This document shows, in pieces, positions 51,978 to 61,416 of a DNA stretch of 64,000 bases; the stretch's first letter is position 1; every line of letters begins with the position of its first letter. Origin of the DNA: VRUE01 sp963817905 (GTDB lineage Bacteria; Actinomycetota; Thermoleophilia; Solirubrobacterales; 70-9); NCBI GenBank assembly GCA_963817905.1, contig CAWFPS010000003.1:744001-808000 (forward strand), in the 5' to 3' direction. A program made the position numbers and the translations under genes. The notes under the pieces were generated by a model that was not told the DNA's origin, did not search any database, and saw only the letters and a program-made list of their open reading frames with translations.

Positions 51978-54386
51978 ATGATCGGGACCTACGCCTCGGC
52001 AGCACTGATCTGCGCTGCCTCGTTGCTGGTTGGACGCGCGATCCTCGGCCTTGCCGGCGGATACGACTCGCGCCGCTGGCTGGCGCCAGCGGTTGGCTTC
52101 GGCGCCATGCTCACCGTCAGCGGCTTCCTCGCCCGGGCCCCCGGGCACGCGACCAGCGCGACTTTGGGCCTGGTTGCCCTGGTCCTCGCCGCGGCTGCGG
52201 TGCTCTGGCGGCTGCCGCGGCGCGAGGGCCCGGGGTCGCTGCTTCGCGAGGGCCTGCCCGTCGTTGTGGTGGTCGCGCTCGTCTTCTCGATCCCGTTCGT
52301 GGTCAGCGGGCGCTGGGGTCTGCTAGGTGTTGGCTTCAACAACGACCTCGGCCTCCACCTCGCCTGGGCCGAGTGGCTGCGCAGCGGTCTCGGGCCGGCC
52401 CCCGAAGCCGGCTACCCACTCGGGCCGCATGCCCTGGCGGCGGCGGTCGCGGCGGTGCCGGGGGTCGGCCTCGGCCAGGCCTTCGTCGGTGAGATCTTCG
52501 CGATCGGCATCCTCACCGCGCTGAGCGCCCTAACGGTCCTCGACGACCTTGGCCCGGCCCGCCGGGTGCTTGCCGCGTCCCTCGTGGCGATCCCCTTCCT
52601 CGGCGCCTCCTACTTCGCCCAGGGCGCTTTCAAGGAGACCGGGGAGGCGCTCTTCGTCCTCGCCTTCGCCCTCTGGCTCCACACCCTCGACCGCGATCGC
52701 AACGACAGCCGCCGACGGGCCGATACGTCAAGGCAGCCTCGACGTATCGGCCCGTCGGCGCTGGGGTCGGCGGTGGTGGGACTGGTGCTGGTTACCGGGG
52801 TTTTCTTCTCGTACAGCTTCGCCGGGCTCGCCTGGCCGCTGCTGATCTTCGGGGTGTGGGCGCTGACCGTGCCCGCGATGCGGCGGGCGCTCTTGCCGCG
52901 CCAGTGGCTGGCAACGCTGCGACAGCCGGCGACGCTGCTGACCATCGCCGTGCTCGGGGCGCTGGCGGTGCTGACCGTGGTCGGCCCCTACGCCTTCATC
53001 CACGGCTTCAACCGAGTCGCGGGGACGAACACCTATGGCCCGGTTTCTCCAGTCGAGGCGCTGGGGATCTGGCCGACCTCGAACTACAGGCTCAACGCCG
53101 CCGGGGGGGCGCAGATGACCGGCCTGGCGACGGCGATCGGGGCCGTGGCGATCCTGCTCGGCGGCGTCTGGTGGCTGCGGCGGCGCGAGTTCGCCGTGCC
53201 GGTCGCGCTCAGCGCCTGCGTCCTCCTCTACATCGCCGCGCTCGCCGGCAGCGGCGAGTACTCCCAGGCCAAGGCGCTGATGATCGCCGCCCCCCTGGCG
53301 ATGCTGATCGCGATCCGTCCCCTGCTATTCGAGACCAGCCGAGATCGAGGTCGCACTTCTTCGCCACTATGGCGAAGAAACACAAACTCACCGGCAAGAT
53401 GGGCGTGGGTCGCGGTCGCGGTGGCGTTTGTCGCCGGGGCCGTGTATTCAAGCCTGCTGGTCCTGCGCGACGCTCCGGTCGGGCCGCCTGGACACGGGGC
53501 GGAGCTGCAGGCCTTCATGCCGATCCTGGACGGAGAACCTGTGCTCTACGCCGGGCAGGACCGCTACGCGGCCTACGAGCTGATGGGCGCCGACACGCAC
53601 GTGCCGCTGGTCGAGTTCCCCGACTCCGATGTCTCTCCCAGCCCGGAAAAGCCGTTCGACACAGGCGACGCCTACAGCCCGATCGACTTCGACTCCTTCT
53701 CGCGCGGCACGCTCGACCGCTTCCCCTACGTGATCACCGGACACGCAGCCTGGAACAGCGAAGCGCCGTCGGGGTTCAAGCGGGTGGCAGCCACCCCCTC
53801 CTACATCCTCTGGAAGCGCACCGGGCCGCCACCCGAGAACCGGCATGTGCTGCTCGAGGGGACCGAACCCGCTGCGCATGCAGACTGCGCCTCGCCCGAG
53901 ATCCGCATCCTCACCGCGAACCCCGGGCGGGCATCGCTATTCCGGGGCGCGGTGACCGGCGGCAAAGGGCGCTGGAGCCCCGGCGCGACACTCGAAACGG
54001 GTGAGACCGCGACGCAGCGACTGCGACTGCCGGCCGGCCGCTGGAGACTCTCGATCCAATATTTCTCCCCCTTCGGCCTCACCCTCAACGCGCCCGGATT
54101 CAGCCGGCAGCTGCCGGCCGCCCTCGACGGCCAGCGCCCCAACACGATCAGCCTCGCCAACGAGGGGCAATTCTGGCCCGCCGGCGAAATCCGTAGCACG
54201 GGCAAGCCGATCCCGTTCAGCCTCATCGCGGCCGGCCCAAGCGCGCTGCAAAGCCTCACCGGCTACTCGGGCAAGGCCAATCTCGGCGCGCTGGTCGCCA
54301 CACGGGCCAAGCCACACCGGATCGTGCCGTTGCGCCAGGCCTGCGGGGCCTGGATCGACTGGTATGAGTCCGGCGAAGCGCCTTAA
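51978..54386 (+). CDS. Large polytopic membrane protein with C-terminal extracytoplasmic domain
   Basis: 802 residues from ATG 51978 (a TTG at 51966 is possible). About 11 membrane segments occupy residues 1-500, e.g. ALVFSIPFVVSGRWG, LLTIAVLGALAVLTVVGPYAF. The loop 'GFNNDLGLHLAWAEWL' after the third or fourth helix recalls acidic motifs of GT-C type glycosyltransferases. The last ~290 residues are a soluble beta-rich domain. Two palindromic elements are embedded in the coding sequence (52710-52760, 53357-53379), each within a hydrophilic loop. Glycan transfer in the envelope is a guess. Confidence 0.8.
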   Translation: MIGTYASAALICAASLLVGRAILGLAGGYDSRRWLAPAVGFGAMLTVSGFLARAPGHATSATLGLVALVLAAAAVLWRLPRREGPGSLLREGLPVVVVVALVFSIPFVVSGRWGLLGVGFNNDLGLHLAWAEWLRSGLGPAPEAGYPLGPHALAAAVAAVPGVGLGQAFVGEIFAIGILTALSALTVLDDLGPARRVLAASLVAIPFLGASYFAQGAFKETGEALFVLAFALWLHTLDRDRNDSRRRADTSRQPRRIGPSALGSAVVGLVLVTGVFFSYSFAGLAWPLLIFGVWALTVPAMRRALLPRQWLATLRQPATLLTIAVLGALAVLTVVGPYAFIHGFNRVAGTNTYGPVSPVEALGIWPTSNYRLNAAGGAQMTGLATAIGAVAILLGGVWWLRRREFAVPVALSACVLLYIAALAGSGEYSQAKALMIAAPLAMLIAIRPLLFETSRDRGRTSSPLWRRNTNSPARWAWVAVAVAFVAGAVYSSLLVLRDAPVGPPGHGAELQAFMPILDGEPVLYAGQDRYAAYELMGADTHVPLVEFPDSDVSPSPEKPFDTGDAYSPIDFDSFSRGTLDRFPYVITGHAAWNSEAPSGFKRVAATPSYILWKRTGPPPENRHVLLEGTEPAAHADCASPEIRILTANPGRASLFRGAVTGGKGRWSPGATLETGETATQRLRLPAGRWRLSIQYFSPFGLTLNAPGFSRQLPAALDGQRPNTISLANEGQFWPAGEIRSTGKPIPFSLIAAGPSALQSLTGYSGKANLGALVATRAKPHRIVPLRQACGAWIDWYESGEAP
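52710..52760. repeat. Palindromic REP-like element inside a coding sequence
   Basis: Perfect 20-bp arms (52710-52729 and 52741-52760; right arm gacgtatcggcccgtcggcg) with an 11-base spacer. The element keeps the reading frame. The right arm recurs with one change at 58310-58329. Confidence 0.85.
53357..53379. repeat. Perfect 10-bp inverted repeat inside the same gene
   Basis: TTCTTCGCCA (53357-53366), loop CTA, TGGCGAAGAA (53370-53379). It encodes a hydrophilic loop and differs in sequence from the 52710 element. Confidence 0.75.
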
Positions 54387-55309
54387 GCGGACTTCGCGGC
54401 GATTCGCTCTGGAGACACCCGGACCACGTCCCAGACCGCCCCGGTCTTCTCGAGCAGGTCGATGACCACCGCCGAGAGGTCGAACTGCCAGCGGCCGAGG
54501 CCGTGGGTGGCGGAGGTGGGGAAGGCGTGGTGGTTGTTGTGCCAGGCCTCGCCGAAGGTCGGGATCGCGATCAGGGCGAGGTTGCGCGACTCGTCGCTGG
54601 TCTCGAAGTCGCGGTTGCCGAAGACATGGCACAGCGAGTTGATGCTGTAGGTGAAATGGTGGAGGACGAAAACCCGGACGAGGCCGCCCCAGAGCAGGCC
54701 GGTGAGCGCGGCGAAGAGCGTGCCGCCGATTATCCAGCCGAGCGCGAAGGGCAGCAGGAGGCCGCCGATCGCCCAGTAGAGAAAGGTGCGGTCGACCCAG
54801 TTGATCGTCGGGTCTTTGATCAGGTCCGGCGCGAAGCGCTCCTTGTTGCCGCGCTGGGTGTGGATGAAGAGCCAGCCCATGTGAGCGTGGAAGAGGCCGC
54901 GCATCGCGCCGCTCCAGCCGTGCCCGTGATCGACGTGGGGGCTGTGCGGGTCGCCTTCTTCGTCGGAGAAGGCGTGGTGCTTGCGATGGTCGGCGACCCA
55001 GGAGATCACCGGGCCCTCGATCGCGGCCGAGCCGAGGATCGCCAGCAGGCCGTGCAGCCAGGTCTTCGCCTTGAAGCTGCGGTGGGTGAGGTGGCGGTGG
55101 AAGCCGACGGTGATCCCCAGCCCGGTGAACAGGTACATGCCGAGGAAGAGGAAGACGTCGCTCCAGTGCAGGGCCTTGCCCCAGACCTGCCACGCGGCGA
55201 GGCCGATCGCCACGAAGGGGATCAGGGTGACCAGGCCGGTGATGATGCGATCGCGCGTCTCGTTTGCGACCGGCTGGATATCTGAGGGGAGTACGCCGCT
55301 GCTTGCCAT
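54383..55309 (-). CDS. Fatty acid desaturase (stearoyl-CoA/acyl desaturase type)
   Basis: 308 residues. Three His boxes: GFHRHLTHRSFK (HxxxxH), DHRKHHAFSDEEGDPHSPH (HxxHH) and AWHNNHHAFPTSATHG (HxxHH), with four membrane helices between, as in delta-9 type di-iron desaturases. It would insert a double bond into membrane lipid acyl chains. Its 3' end overlaps the large membrane protein gene by 4 bp. It is divergent from the lipid methyltransferase gene. Confidence 0.93.
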   Translation of the reverse strand: MASSGVLPSDIQPVANETRDRIITGLVTLIPFVAIGLAAWQVWGKALHWSDVFLFLGMYLFTGLGITVGFHRHLTHRSFKAKTWLHGLLAILGSAAIEGPVISWVADHRKHHAFSDEEGDPHSPHVDHGHGWSGAMRGLFHAHMGWLFIHTQRGNKERFAPDLIKDPTINWVDRTFLYWAIGGLLLPFALGWIIGGTLFAALTGLLWGGLVRVFVLHHFTYSINSLCHVFGNRDFETSDESRNLALIAIPTFGEAWHNNHHAFPTSATHGLGRWQFDLSAVVIDLLEKTGAVWDVVRVSPERIAAKSA

Positions 55310-55364
55310 TCGGAGCGGCGATCATACGTTCTCGGGCACAGGGAAAGGTAAAGTCGAGTCTTCC

Positions 55365-56576
55365 TTGGCTTTCTCCAGCACCGCACCACTGCGCCGCGAG
55401 ATCGAAGCGCGCATCCCCGAGCGGCCTTTCGCGGTCGAGTTCTGGGACGGGACGCGCCTGCCCTCCACCGACGCCGACGGCGCCGGCCCGACCTTCCAGG
55501 TGCGCTCGCCTCGCGCCGCCGCCCACGTCCTGCGCGCGCCCGGCCAGCTCGGCCTTGGCCGTGCCTACGTCAGCGGCGAGATCGAGGTCGACGACATCGA
55601 CGCGGTGATCGCCCTGCTCGACAGTTGGGACCCCCCCAGCCTCGAGGCCGCCGACAAGCGCGCCCTCCTGCTGGGCGCGGTCCGGGCCGCCGGCATCACC
55701 AAGCCGCCGCCGCGACCGCAGTCCGAGCTTCGCCCCAGCGGCAAGCGCCACAGCAAGGAGCGCGATGCCCGCGCCGTGCGCCACCATTACGACGTTTCCA
55801 ACGAGTTCTTCGAACTCTTCCTCGGCGAGACGATGGTCTACAGCTGCGCGATCTTTTCGCGCGGCGCCAAGACTCTGGAGGAGGCCCAGGAGGAGAAGTT
55901 GGAGACGGTCGCCCGCAAGCTGGCGCTGAAGGAGGGTGACCGTGTGCTCGATGTCGGCTGCGGTTGGGGTGGCTTCCCGCTCTGGGCGGCTACCAAGCAC
56001 GGCGCCAGCGTCGTCGGCATCACCCTCTCCGCCCCGCAGGCCGAAAAGGCACGGCAACGGACAGAGCAGGCCGGAGTCGCCGACCGGGTCGAGATCCACG
56101 TCATGGACTACCGCGACCTGGCCGGCGAGCGCTTCGATGCGATTGCCAGCATCGGCATGGTCGAGCACGTAGGCGCCTCCCAGATCGACCTCTACGCGCA
56201 AACGCTGGCCAACCTGCTCGAGCCGGGCGGATGCCTGCTCAACCATGGGATCACCCGGCTGCGCCACACCGACGCCGAGGCGGGCGCGTTCTCGGAGCGC
56301 TATGTCTTCCCTGACGCCGCCCCGCTGCATCTCTCGCGCAACCTGATGGCGCTCGAACGGGCCGGCTTCGTCACCCATCACGTCGAGGACTTCGCCCTCG
56401 ACTACGCCGAGACCCTGCGCCACTGGGCCCAGAACCTCGACCAGAACCTCGATCGGGCGATCCGCCTCGCCGGTCCCGAACGGGTGCGCGTCTGGCGCCT
56501 TTACCTACGCGCTGCGCGCAACGGCTTCCTCTCCGGCTTCACCTCGATCTACCAGGCGCGCTGCGCTCTCGCCTGA
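55365..56576 (+). CDS. Cyclopropane-fatty-acyl-phospholipid synthase family methyltransferase
   Basis: 403 residues from TTG 55365; the frame extends upstream only into the antisense of the desaturase. RAVRHHYDVSNEFFELFLGETMVYSCAIF, then RVLDVGCGWGGFPLWAATKHGASVVGITLS (SAM site) and IASIGMVEHVG are the CFA synthase landmarks. It transfers a methylene or methyl group from SAM to an unsaturated acyl chain. Divergent from a desaturase that can make its substrate, which supports a joint role in membrane lipid remodelling. Confidence 0.9.
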   Translation: MAFSSTAPLRREIEARIPERPFAVEFWDGTRLPSTDADGAGPTFQVRSPRAAAHVLRAPGQLGLGRAYVSGEIEVDDIDAVIALLDSWDPPSLEAADKRALLLGAVRAAGITKPPPRPQSELRPSGKRHSKERDARAVRHHYDVSNEFFELFLGETMVYSCAIFSRGAKTLEEAQEEKLETVARKLALKEGDRVLDVGCGWGGFPLWAATKHGASVVGITLSAPQAEKARQRTEQAGVADRVEIHVMDYRDLAGERFDAIASIGMVEHVGASQIDLYAQTLANLLEPGGCLLNHGITRLRHTDAEAGAFSERYVFPDAAPLHLSRNLMALERAGFVTHHVEDFALDYAETLRHWAQNLDQNLDRAIRLAGPERVRVWRLYLRAARNGFLSGFTSIYQARCALA

Positions 56577-57253
56577 GCTGGGAATCCGTCAGAGACCTGG
56601 GGGATCGACCAGTCGGCGTCGGCATGTTTGAGCTGTTCGACGGAGTAGCTGCCGGTGGCCACTCCGACCACCTTGATCCCGGCGCCGTGGCCGGCGGTTA
56701 CGTCGCGGGGGGTGTCGCCGACGGCGATGCAGGTGCCGTCGCCGATGGTGCCGCCGGAGACGAGGGAGCCGCGGGTTAGGGCGGCCTTTGTCACCTCGGT
56801 GCGGTCGGCGGAGTCCGAGCCGTAGCCGCCGAAGCTGAAGAAGCGGTTGAGGTGGCCGCGGGCGAGCTTGATGTGGGCGGCTTCCTCGATGTTGCCCGTG
56901 ACCAGGCCGAGCAGAACGCCTTCCTCGATCAGGCGCGGCAGCAGCTGCTCGATGCCGGGCATCACCCGGTAGCCGGGCGACTCGGAGACCGCATCGGGGA
57001 GGTGCTTGAGGTAGCAGCCGATCGCTTTTGAGCGCTCCTGCGAGTTGCCCTCGCGACCGATCACCTCGCGGAAGACGATCCTGACGATCTCGGGATCGGT
57101 CATCCCGGCGTCGGTGTGCTCGGAGATGTCGGCCTCGACTCCGTGCAGCTCCTCGAAGGCGCGCTGCCAGGCGACGCCTCCGGCGCCTCCCGTGACGAGG
57201 AGCGTCCCGTCGATGTCGAAGAGAACGGCGCGGATGGCGCCCGCCTCACTCAC
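56549..57253 (-). CDS. HAD-family phosphatase (phosphoglycolate phosphatase-like)
   Basis: 234 residues. AVLFDIDGTLLVTGG is HAD motif I (DxD), GLVTGN motif II and CIAVGDTPRDVTAGHGAGIKVVGVATGSYS motif IV; a helical cap domain lies between. It overlaps cydB by 8 bp, so it is probably the last gene of that operon. Substrate unknown. The 3' end overlaps the convergent lipid methyltransferase gene by 28 bp. Confidence 0.88.
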   Translation of the reverse strand: MSEAGAIRAVLFDIDGTLLVTGGAGGVAWQRAFEELHGVEADISEHTDAGMTDPEIVRIVFREVIGREGNSQERSKAIGCYLKHLPDAVSESPGYRVMPGIEQLLPRLIEEGVLLGLVTGNIEEAAHIKLARGHLNRFFSFGGYGSDSADRTEVTKAALTRGSLVSGGTIGDGTCIAVGDTPRDVTAGHGAGIKVVGVATGSYSVEQLKHADADWSIPQVSDGFPAQARAQRAW

Positions 57254-58265
57254 CCAGCAGCTCCTTCTGGGAGAGCCAGTAGAGCAGCGCCAGCGAGGGC
57301 AGGACGAGGATCGCGGCGACGATGAAGACGACGATCACGGTAGAGAGCGTGTCCGGGGGGGCGGCCGACTGGGTGATCTTCAGCGAGGTGGGGATCAGGT
57401 ATGGGAACTGGGCGACGCCCCAGCCCCAGATCACGGCGACGACGGCGCCGGCCGACAGCGGGCGCAGCAGCCAGGGCGAGGCGGCCTCGCGGCGGCGCAC
57501 GGCGGCGAGCAGGAGCACGAGCGCACCCAGGCCGCAGGCGGCGGAGAGGATGACCAGCGGCAGCCCCTCGCTGGTGAGGCGGTCGAAGATGTAGCGGGCT
57601 TCGGCGTGCAGCTCGACCAGGCCGAGGGCGGCTGCGACCCCCGCCACGGCGGCGGCGAGGAGGGCGCGCTGGGCGAAGTAGCGCTGCATCTCCGCGTCGC
57701 CGGTGCGGCGCGCGTCGCCGCTGAGGAAGACGGCAGCGAGATAGGCGCCGCTGGCGACGAACATCGCCCCGGTCAGCAGCGGCAACGGCTCGAGCCAGCT
57801 CGAGAAGGGAGCGCCGTTGCCCTCGCCGGGCACATTGCCGGCGGCGATCGCGCCGACCACGGTACCCATGAAGAAGGGCGTCACCACGGAGGAGATCGCG
57901 AAGGTCGCCCCGGCGGCTCGCCGCCCCGAGAGCCCCTCGATCGACTTGCGGAAGGCAAAGCCCGAGCCGCGCAGGACGATGCCGAGCGCGGCCAGGGAGA
58001 TCGGCACGTAGAGCGTCGTCATCACGGCGCTGAAGGCGGGTGGGAAGGCGGTCCAGAGGACGACGAGGATGAAGATCAGCCAGACGTGATTGGCCTCCCA
58101 GACCGGAGTCAGCGAACGCTGGATCAGCGCCCGCGGCCGCTCCCCCCGCTCGGGCCCACCGGCGAACAGGTCCCAGAACCCCCCACCGAAATCAGCCCCC
58201 CCGAAGAGCGCATAGGCGGTTGCCCCCGCCCAGAGGATCACCGCACAAAGATCAGCCCGAGTCAT
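57246..58265 (-). CDS. cydB: Cytochrome bd-type oxidase subunit II
   Basis: 339 residues from ATG 58265; the longer frame includes the upstream palindrome and is rejected. 'WAGATAYALFGGADFGGGFWDLFAGG' and EANHVWLIFILVVLWTAFPPAFSAV are CydB hallmarks; about eight membrane helices follow. It pairs with CydA as a quinol oxidase. Confidence 0.93.
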   Translation of the reverse strand: MTRADLCAVILWAGATAYALFGGADFGGGFWDLFAGGPERGERPRALIQRSLTPVWEANHVWLIFILVVLWTAFPPAFSAVMTTLYVPISLAALGIVLRGSGFAFRKSIEGLSGRRAAGATFAISSVVTPFFMGTVVGAIAAGNVPGEGNGAPFSSWLEPLPLLTGAMFVASGAYLAAVFLSGDARRTGDAEMQRYFAQRALLAAAVAGVAAALGLVELHAEARYIFDRLTSEGLPLVILSAACGLGALVLLLAAVRRREAASPWLLRPLSAGAVVAVIWGWGVAQFPYLIPTSLKITQSAAPPDTLSTVIVVFIVAAILVLPSLALLYWLSQKELLGE

Positions 58266-58278
58266 CCCCCAACCCCCC

Positions 58279-58329
58279 CGCCGACGGGACGAATTGTCAA
58301 GGCATACTTGACGTATCGGCCCATCGGCG
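58279..58329. repeat. Palindromic REP-like element between cydA and cydB
   Basis: Arms 58279-58301 and 58307-58329 match at 18 of 23 positions. The right arm end gacgtatcggcccatcggcg differs from the 52741 arm by one base. Confidence 0.8.
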
Positions 58330-59715
58330 TCATTGGGCGACCTTTGCGGGCGGGGCGTAGGGGGTGCCCTCGGGGTCGATCGCGCCCTCTCGCCAGCGGC
58401 GGGACATGCCGCGGAGGATGAGGATCGCAATCGTGCCTATGGCGGCGTAGACGACCAGGACCAGGGCGAAGGCGAACCAGAGGCCGCCGGCATCGGTGAC
58501 CGCTTCGGAGGTGCGCATGTAGCCCTGCACGATCCAGGGCTGGCGGCCGACCTCGGTGACGATCCAGCCTGCCCACAGGGCCAGGATCGCGCCGGCGCCG
58601 GAGACCGCCACGGCGCGCAGGAACCAAGGCGTGCTCGGAATGTCGCGGCGGCGCCACCAGGAGAAGGCGAGCCAGGCGCCGAGCAGGAGCAGGGCGCTGC
58701 CGATGCCGACCATGGCGTCGAAGGCGAGGTGCAGCATCGTGTTGGCGGGCGGGCGTTCGTCGGCGGGGATGTCTTCCAGGCCGGTCACCTTGGTGTCGGT
58801 GCTGAAGCCGACCAGGAAGGAGTCGAGCCCGGGGATCGGGATCGCGCCCTTGACGCCGCTCGAGGTGCAGATGCCGCCGATGTACTCGGTCTGGTCCGTG
58901 CCGGTCTTCTGGATGCACTCCATGCCGGCGAACTTGGCCGGCTGGTGGTCGGCGACTTCGCGCGCCGCGGTGTCGCCGACGAAGAGCTGGATCGGCGTGG
59001 CGATGCAGGCGATCGTCAGCGGGATCAGCAGGCCGAGGCGGTGCAGGCGGTCGCGGCGGCCCTTCAGCATCCCGGCCGCGTAGATCGAGGCGACCAGGAA
59101 GCCGACCACCATGTAGGCGGCGAGGATCATGTGCGGGACCTCGTACCCGGTCGCCGGGTTGAAGAGGACCTTGAGCGGGTCGGTGTCGACGATCTTGCCG
59201 GCGGCGTCGAGGGTGAAGCCCTGCGGCTGGTTCATCCAGGAGTTGGCGGCGACGACGGCGAAGGCGCCGCCGATGCCGGTGACGAACATCGGCACCCCCG
59301 ACCAGAAGTGGGCCCAGCCGGAGAGCCGCTTCCAACCGTAGATGTAGATCGCCAGGAAGATCGCCTCGAGGAAGAAGAAGATCCCCTCGATCGCGAAGGC
59401 GATCCCGAAGGCGGAGCCGAAGCGGTCCATGAAGTGGGGCCAGAGCAGGCCGAACTCGAAGCTGAGCACGGTGCCGGTGACGGCGCCGACGGCGAAGGTC
59501 ACCGCCATCGCCTTGGACCAGCGCCGCGCCAGCTCCAGGGCATCCTTGTCGCCGCGCTTCAGCCCGATGTAGTTGGCGACGAGGATCGTCGCCGGCAGCG
59601 CCACTCCGAGGCAGGAGAGGACGATGTGGAAGGCGAGCGTGAAGGCCATCTGCTCGCGGGCGGCAAGCAGATTCGATGCCGACGCCGCCAATGGCAGCGG
59701 GTCGAGCAAGTCCAT
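58330..59715 (-). CDS. cydA: Cytochrome bd-type oxidase subunit I
   Basis: 461 residues. AREQMAFTLAFHIVLSCLGVALP holds the first haem His; YEVPHMILAAYMV the second, and GRQPWIVQGYMRT is the conserved quinol-oxidase GRQPW motif. Nine membrane segments are visible. The Q-loop between helices 6 and 7 is short, as in cyanide-insensitive (CIO) types. It starts 10 bp after the pgi stop, on the same strand. Confidence 0.93.
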   Translation of the reverse strand: MDLLDPLPLAASASNLLAAREQMAFTLAFHIVLSCLGVALPATILVANYIGLKRGDKDALELARRWSKAMAVTFAVGAVTGTVLSFEFGLLWPHFMDRFGSAFGIAFAIEGIFFFLEAIFLAIYIYGWKRLSGWAHFWSGVPMFVTGIGGAFAVVAANSWMNQPQGFTLDAAGKIVDTDPLKVLFNPATGYEVPHMILAAYMVVGFLVASIYAAGMLKGRRDRLHRLGLLIPLTIACIATPIQLFVGDTAAREVADHQPAKFAGMECIQKTGTDQTEYIGGICTSSGVKGAIPIPGLDSFLVGFSTDTKVTGLEDIPADERPPANTMLHLAFDAMVGIGSALLLLGAWLAFSWWRRRDIPSTPWFLRAVAVSGAGAILALWAGWIVTEVGRQPWIVQGYMRTSEAVTDAGGLWFAFALVLVVYAAIGTIAILILRGMSRRWREGAIDPEGTPYAPPAKVAQ

Positions 59716-59725
59716 GGCGGCGAGC

Positions 59726-61357
59726 CTACTCCCCGCGGCGGGCGCTGCGGTAGCGCCGGATCAGCGCGTTGGTCGAGCTGTCGTGGCGGAGCTTCGGCTC
59801 CTCGGGCGCCTCGAGCTCCGGGATGATCGCGACGGCCAGGGCCTTGCCCAGCTCGACCCCCCACTGGTCGAAGGAGTCGATGCCCCAGATCGCACCCTGA
59901 GTGAAGACGCTGTGCTCATAGAGGGCGACCAGGGTGCCGAGCGTGTGCGGGTCGAGGCGCTCGGCGAGGATCGTGTTGGAGGGGCGGTTGCCCTCCATCA
60001 CCCGGTGCGGGACGACCTCCTCCGCCGTGCCCTCGGCGCGGACCTGCTCGGCTGTCTTGCCGAAGGCCAGCGCCTCGCTCTGGGCGAAGACGTTGGACAT
60101 CAGCAGGTCGTGGTGGCGGCCGAGCGGGTTGTTGGACTGGAAGAAGCCGATGAAGTCGCAGGGGATCAGCCGCGTGCCCTGGTGGATCAGCTGGTAGAAG
60201 GAATGCTGGCCGTTGGTCCCCGGCTCGCCCCAGAAGATCGCCCCGGTGTCGTAGTCGACCCGGGCGCCGTCGAGCGTCACGTGCTTGCCGTTGGACTCCA
60301 TCGTCAGCTGCTGCAGGTAGGCGGGGAAGCGGTGCAGGTACTGGTCGTAGGGGAAGACGCCGCAGGTCTGGGCAGCGAAGAAATCGCCGTACCAGACGCT
60401 GAGCAGGCCCATCAGCATCGGCAGGTTCGCGGCAGCGGGCGCCTCGCGGAAATGCTCGTCCATCGCGTGGAACCCGGCCAACATCTCCTCGAAGCGGGCC
60501 GGGCCGATCGCCAGCATGGTCGAGAGCCCGATCGCCGAGTCCATCGAGTAGCGGCCGCCCACCCACTCCCAGAAGCCGAACATGTTCTCGGTGTCGATTC
60601 CGAACTTGGCGACCTCCTCGGCGTTGGTCGAGACGGCGACGAAGTGCTTGGCGACCGCGGCCTGATCGCCGCCGAGCCCGGCCAAAGACCACTCGCGGGC
60701 GGTGTGGGCGTTGGTCATCGTCTCCAATGTGGTGAAGGTCTTCGAGGAGATCACGAAGAGCGTCTCCTCGGGATCGAGGTCGCGCGTGCACTCGGCGAAG
60801 TCGGTGCCGTCGACGTTGGAGACGAAGCGGAAGGTCATCTCGCGCCGCGAGTAGTGGCGCAATGCCTCATAGGCCATCACCGGGCCGAGGTCCGAGCCGC
60901 CGATGCCTACGTTGACAACGTTGCGGATCCGCTTGCCAGTGTGGCCGGTCCACTCGCCGGAACGGACGCGCTCGGCGAACGCGGCCATGCGGTCGAGCGT
61001 CTCGTGCACCTCCTTGACCACGTCGACTCCGTCGACGATCAGCGAACGCCCCCGCGGCATCCGCAGCGCCACGTGCAGCACTGCGCGGTCCTCGGAGACG
61101 TTGATGTGCTCACCGGCGAACATCGCTGCGCGGCGCTCCTCGACACCGCGCTCCTTGGCCAAGGCGCCGAGCAGCATCACCGTTTCGTCGGTGATCCGGT
61201 TCTTGGAGAAGTCGAGGTGCAGGCCGGCGCCGTCGGCGATCAGGCGCTCGCCGCGGGCCGGGTCAGCGGCGAAGAGGTCGCGGAGGTGCGTCTCACCGAT
61301 CTCGCCGAAATGCTTCTCCAGCGCCGACCAGGCCGCCGTCTCCCGCAATCCGCTCAT
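59726..61357 (-). CDS. pgi: Glucose-6-phosphate isomerase
   Basis: 543 residues from ATG 61357. NVVNVGIGGSDLGPVMAYEAL and FVSNVDGTDFAE, then SKTFTTLETMTNA (phosphate binding) and EWVGGRYSMDSAIGL are present, as is FWGEPGTNGQHSFYQLIHQG, containing the catalytic Glu/His region. It interconverts glucose-6-P and fructose-6-P. It sits between tal and cydA. Confidence 0.96.
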   Translation of the reverse strand: MSGLRETAAWSALEKHFGEIGETHLRDLFAADPARGERLIADGAGLHLDFSKNRITDETVMLLGALAKERGVEERRAAMFAGEHINVSEDRAVLHVALRMPRGRSLIVDGVDVVKEVHETLDRMAAFAERVRSGEWTGHTGKRIRNVVNVGIGGSDLGPVMAYEALRHYSRREMTFRFVSNVDGTDFAECTRDLDPEETLFVISSKTFTTLETMTNAHTAREWSLAGLGGDQAAVAKHFVAVSTNAEEVAKFGIDTENMFGFWEWVGGRYSMDSAIGLSTMLAIGPARFEEMLAGFHAMDEHFREAPAAANLPMLMGLLSVWYGDFFAAQTCGVFPYDQYLHRFPAYLQQLTMESNGKHVTLDGARVDYDTGAIFWGEPGTNGQHSFYQLIHQGTRLIPCDFIGFFQSNNPLGRHHDLLMSNVFAQSEALAFGKTAEQVRAEGTAEEVVPHRVMEGNRPSNTILAERLDPHTLGTLVALYEHSVFTQGAIWGIDSFDQWGVELGKALAVAIIPELEAPEEPKLRHDSSTNALIRRYRSARRGE

Positions 61358-61380
61358 TGCCCGCTCCCAACCGGGCGTGG

Positions 61381-61416
61381 CTGACTTTCTACCCCCATAC
61401 GGAAGGGAAAAGTCAG
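61381..61416. other. Inverted repeat between tal and pgi
   Basis: CTGACTTT (61381-61388) and AAAGTCAG (61409-61416) form a hairpin with a 20-base loop, upstream of pgi on the minus strand. Possible terminator or attenuator; no U-tract. Confidence 0.35.

Noticed and set aside
53937..56423. 828-codon minus-strand ORF across desaturase and methyltransferase
   Set aside because: It covers two convincing genes in other frames and has Arg/Gly-rich shadow composition.
57246..58430. Extended CydB start at 58430
   Set aside because: The extension covers the palindromic element and the cydA 3' end; ATG 58265 opens the standard CydB N-terminus.
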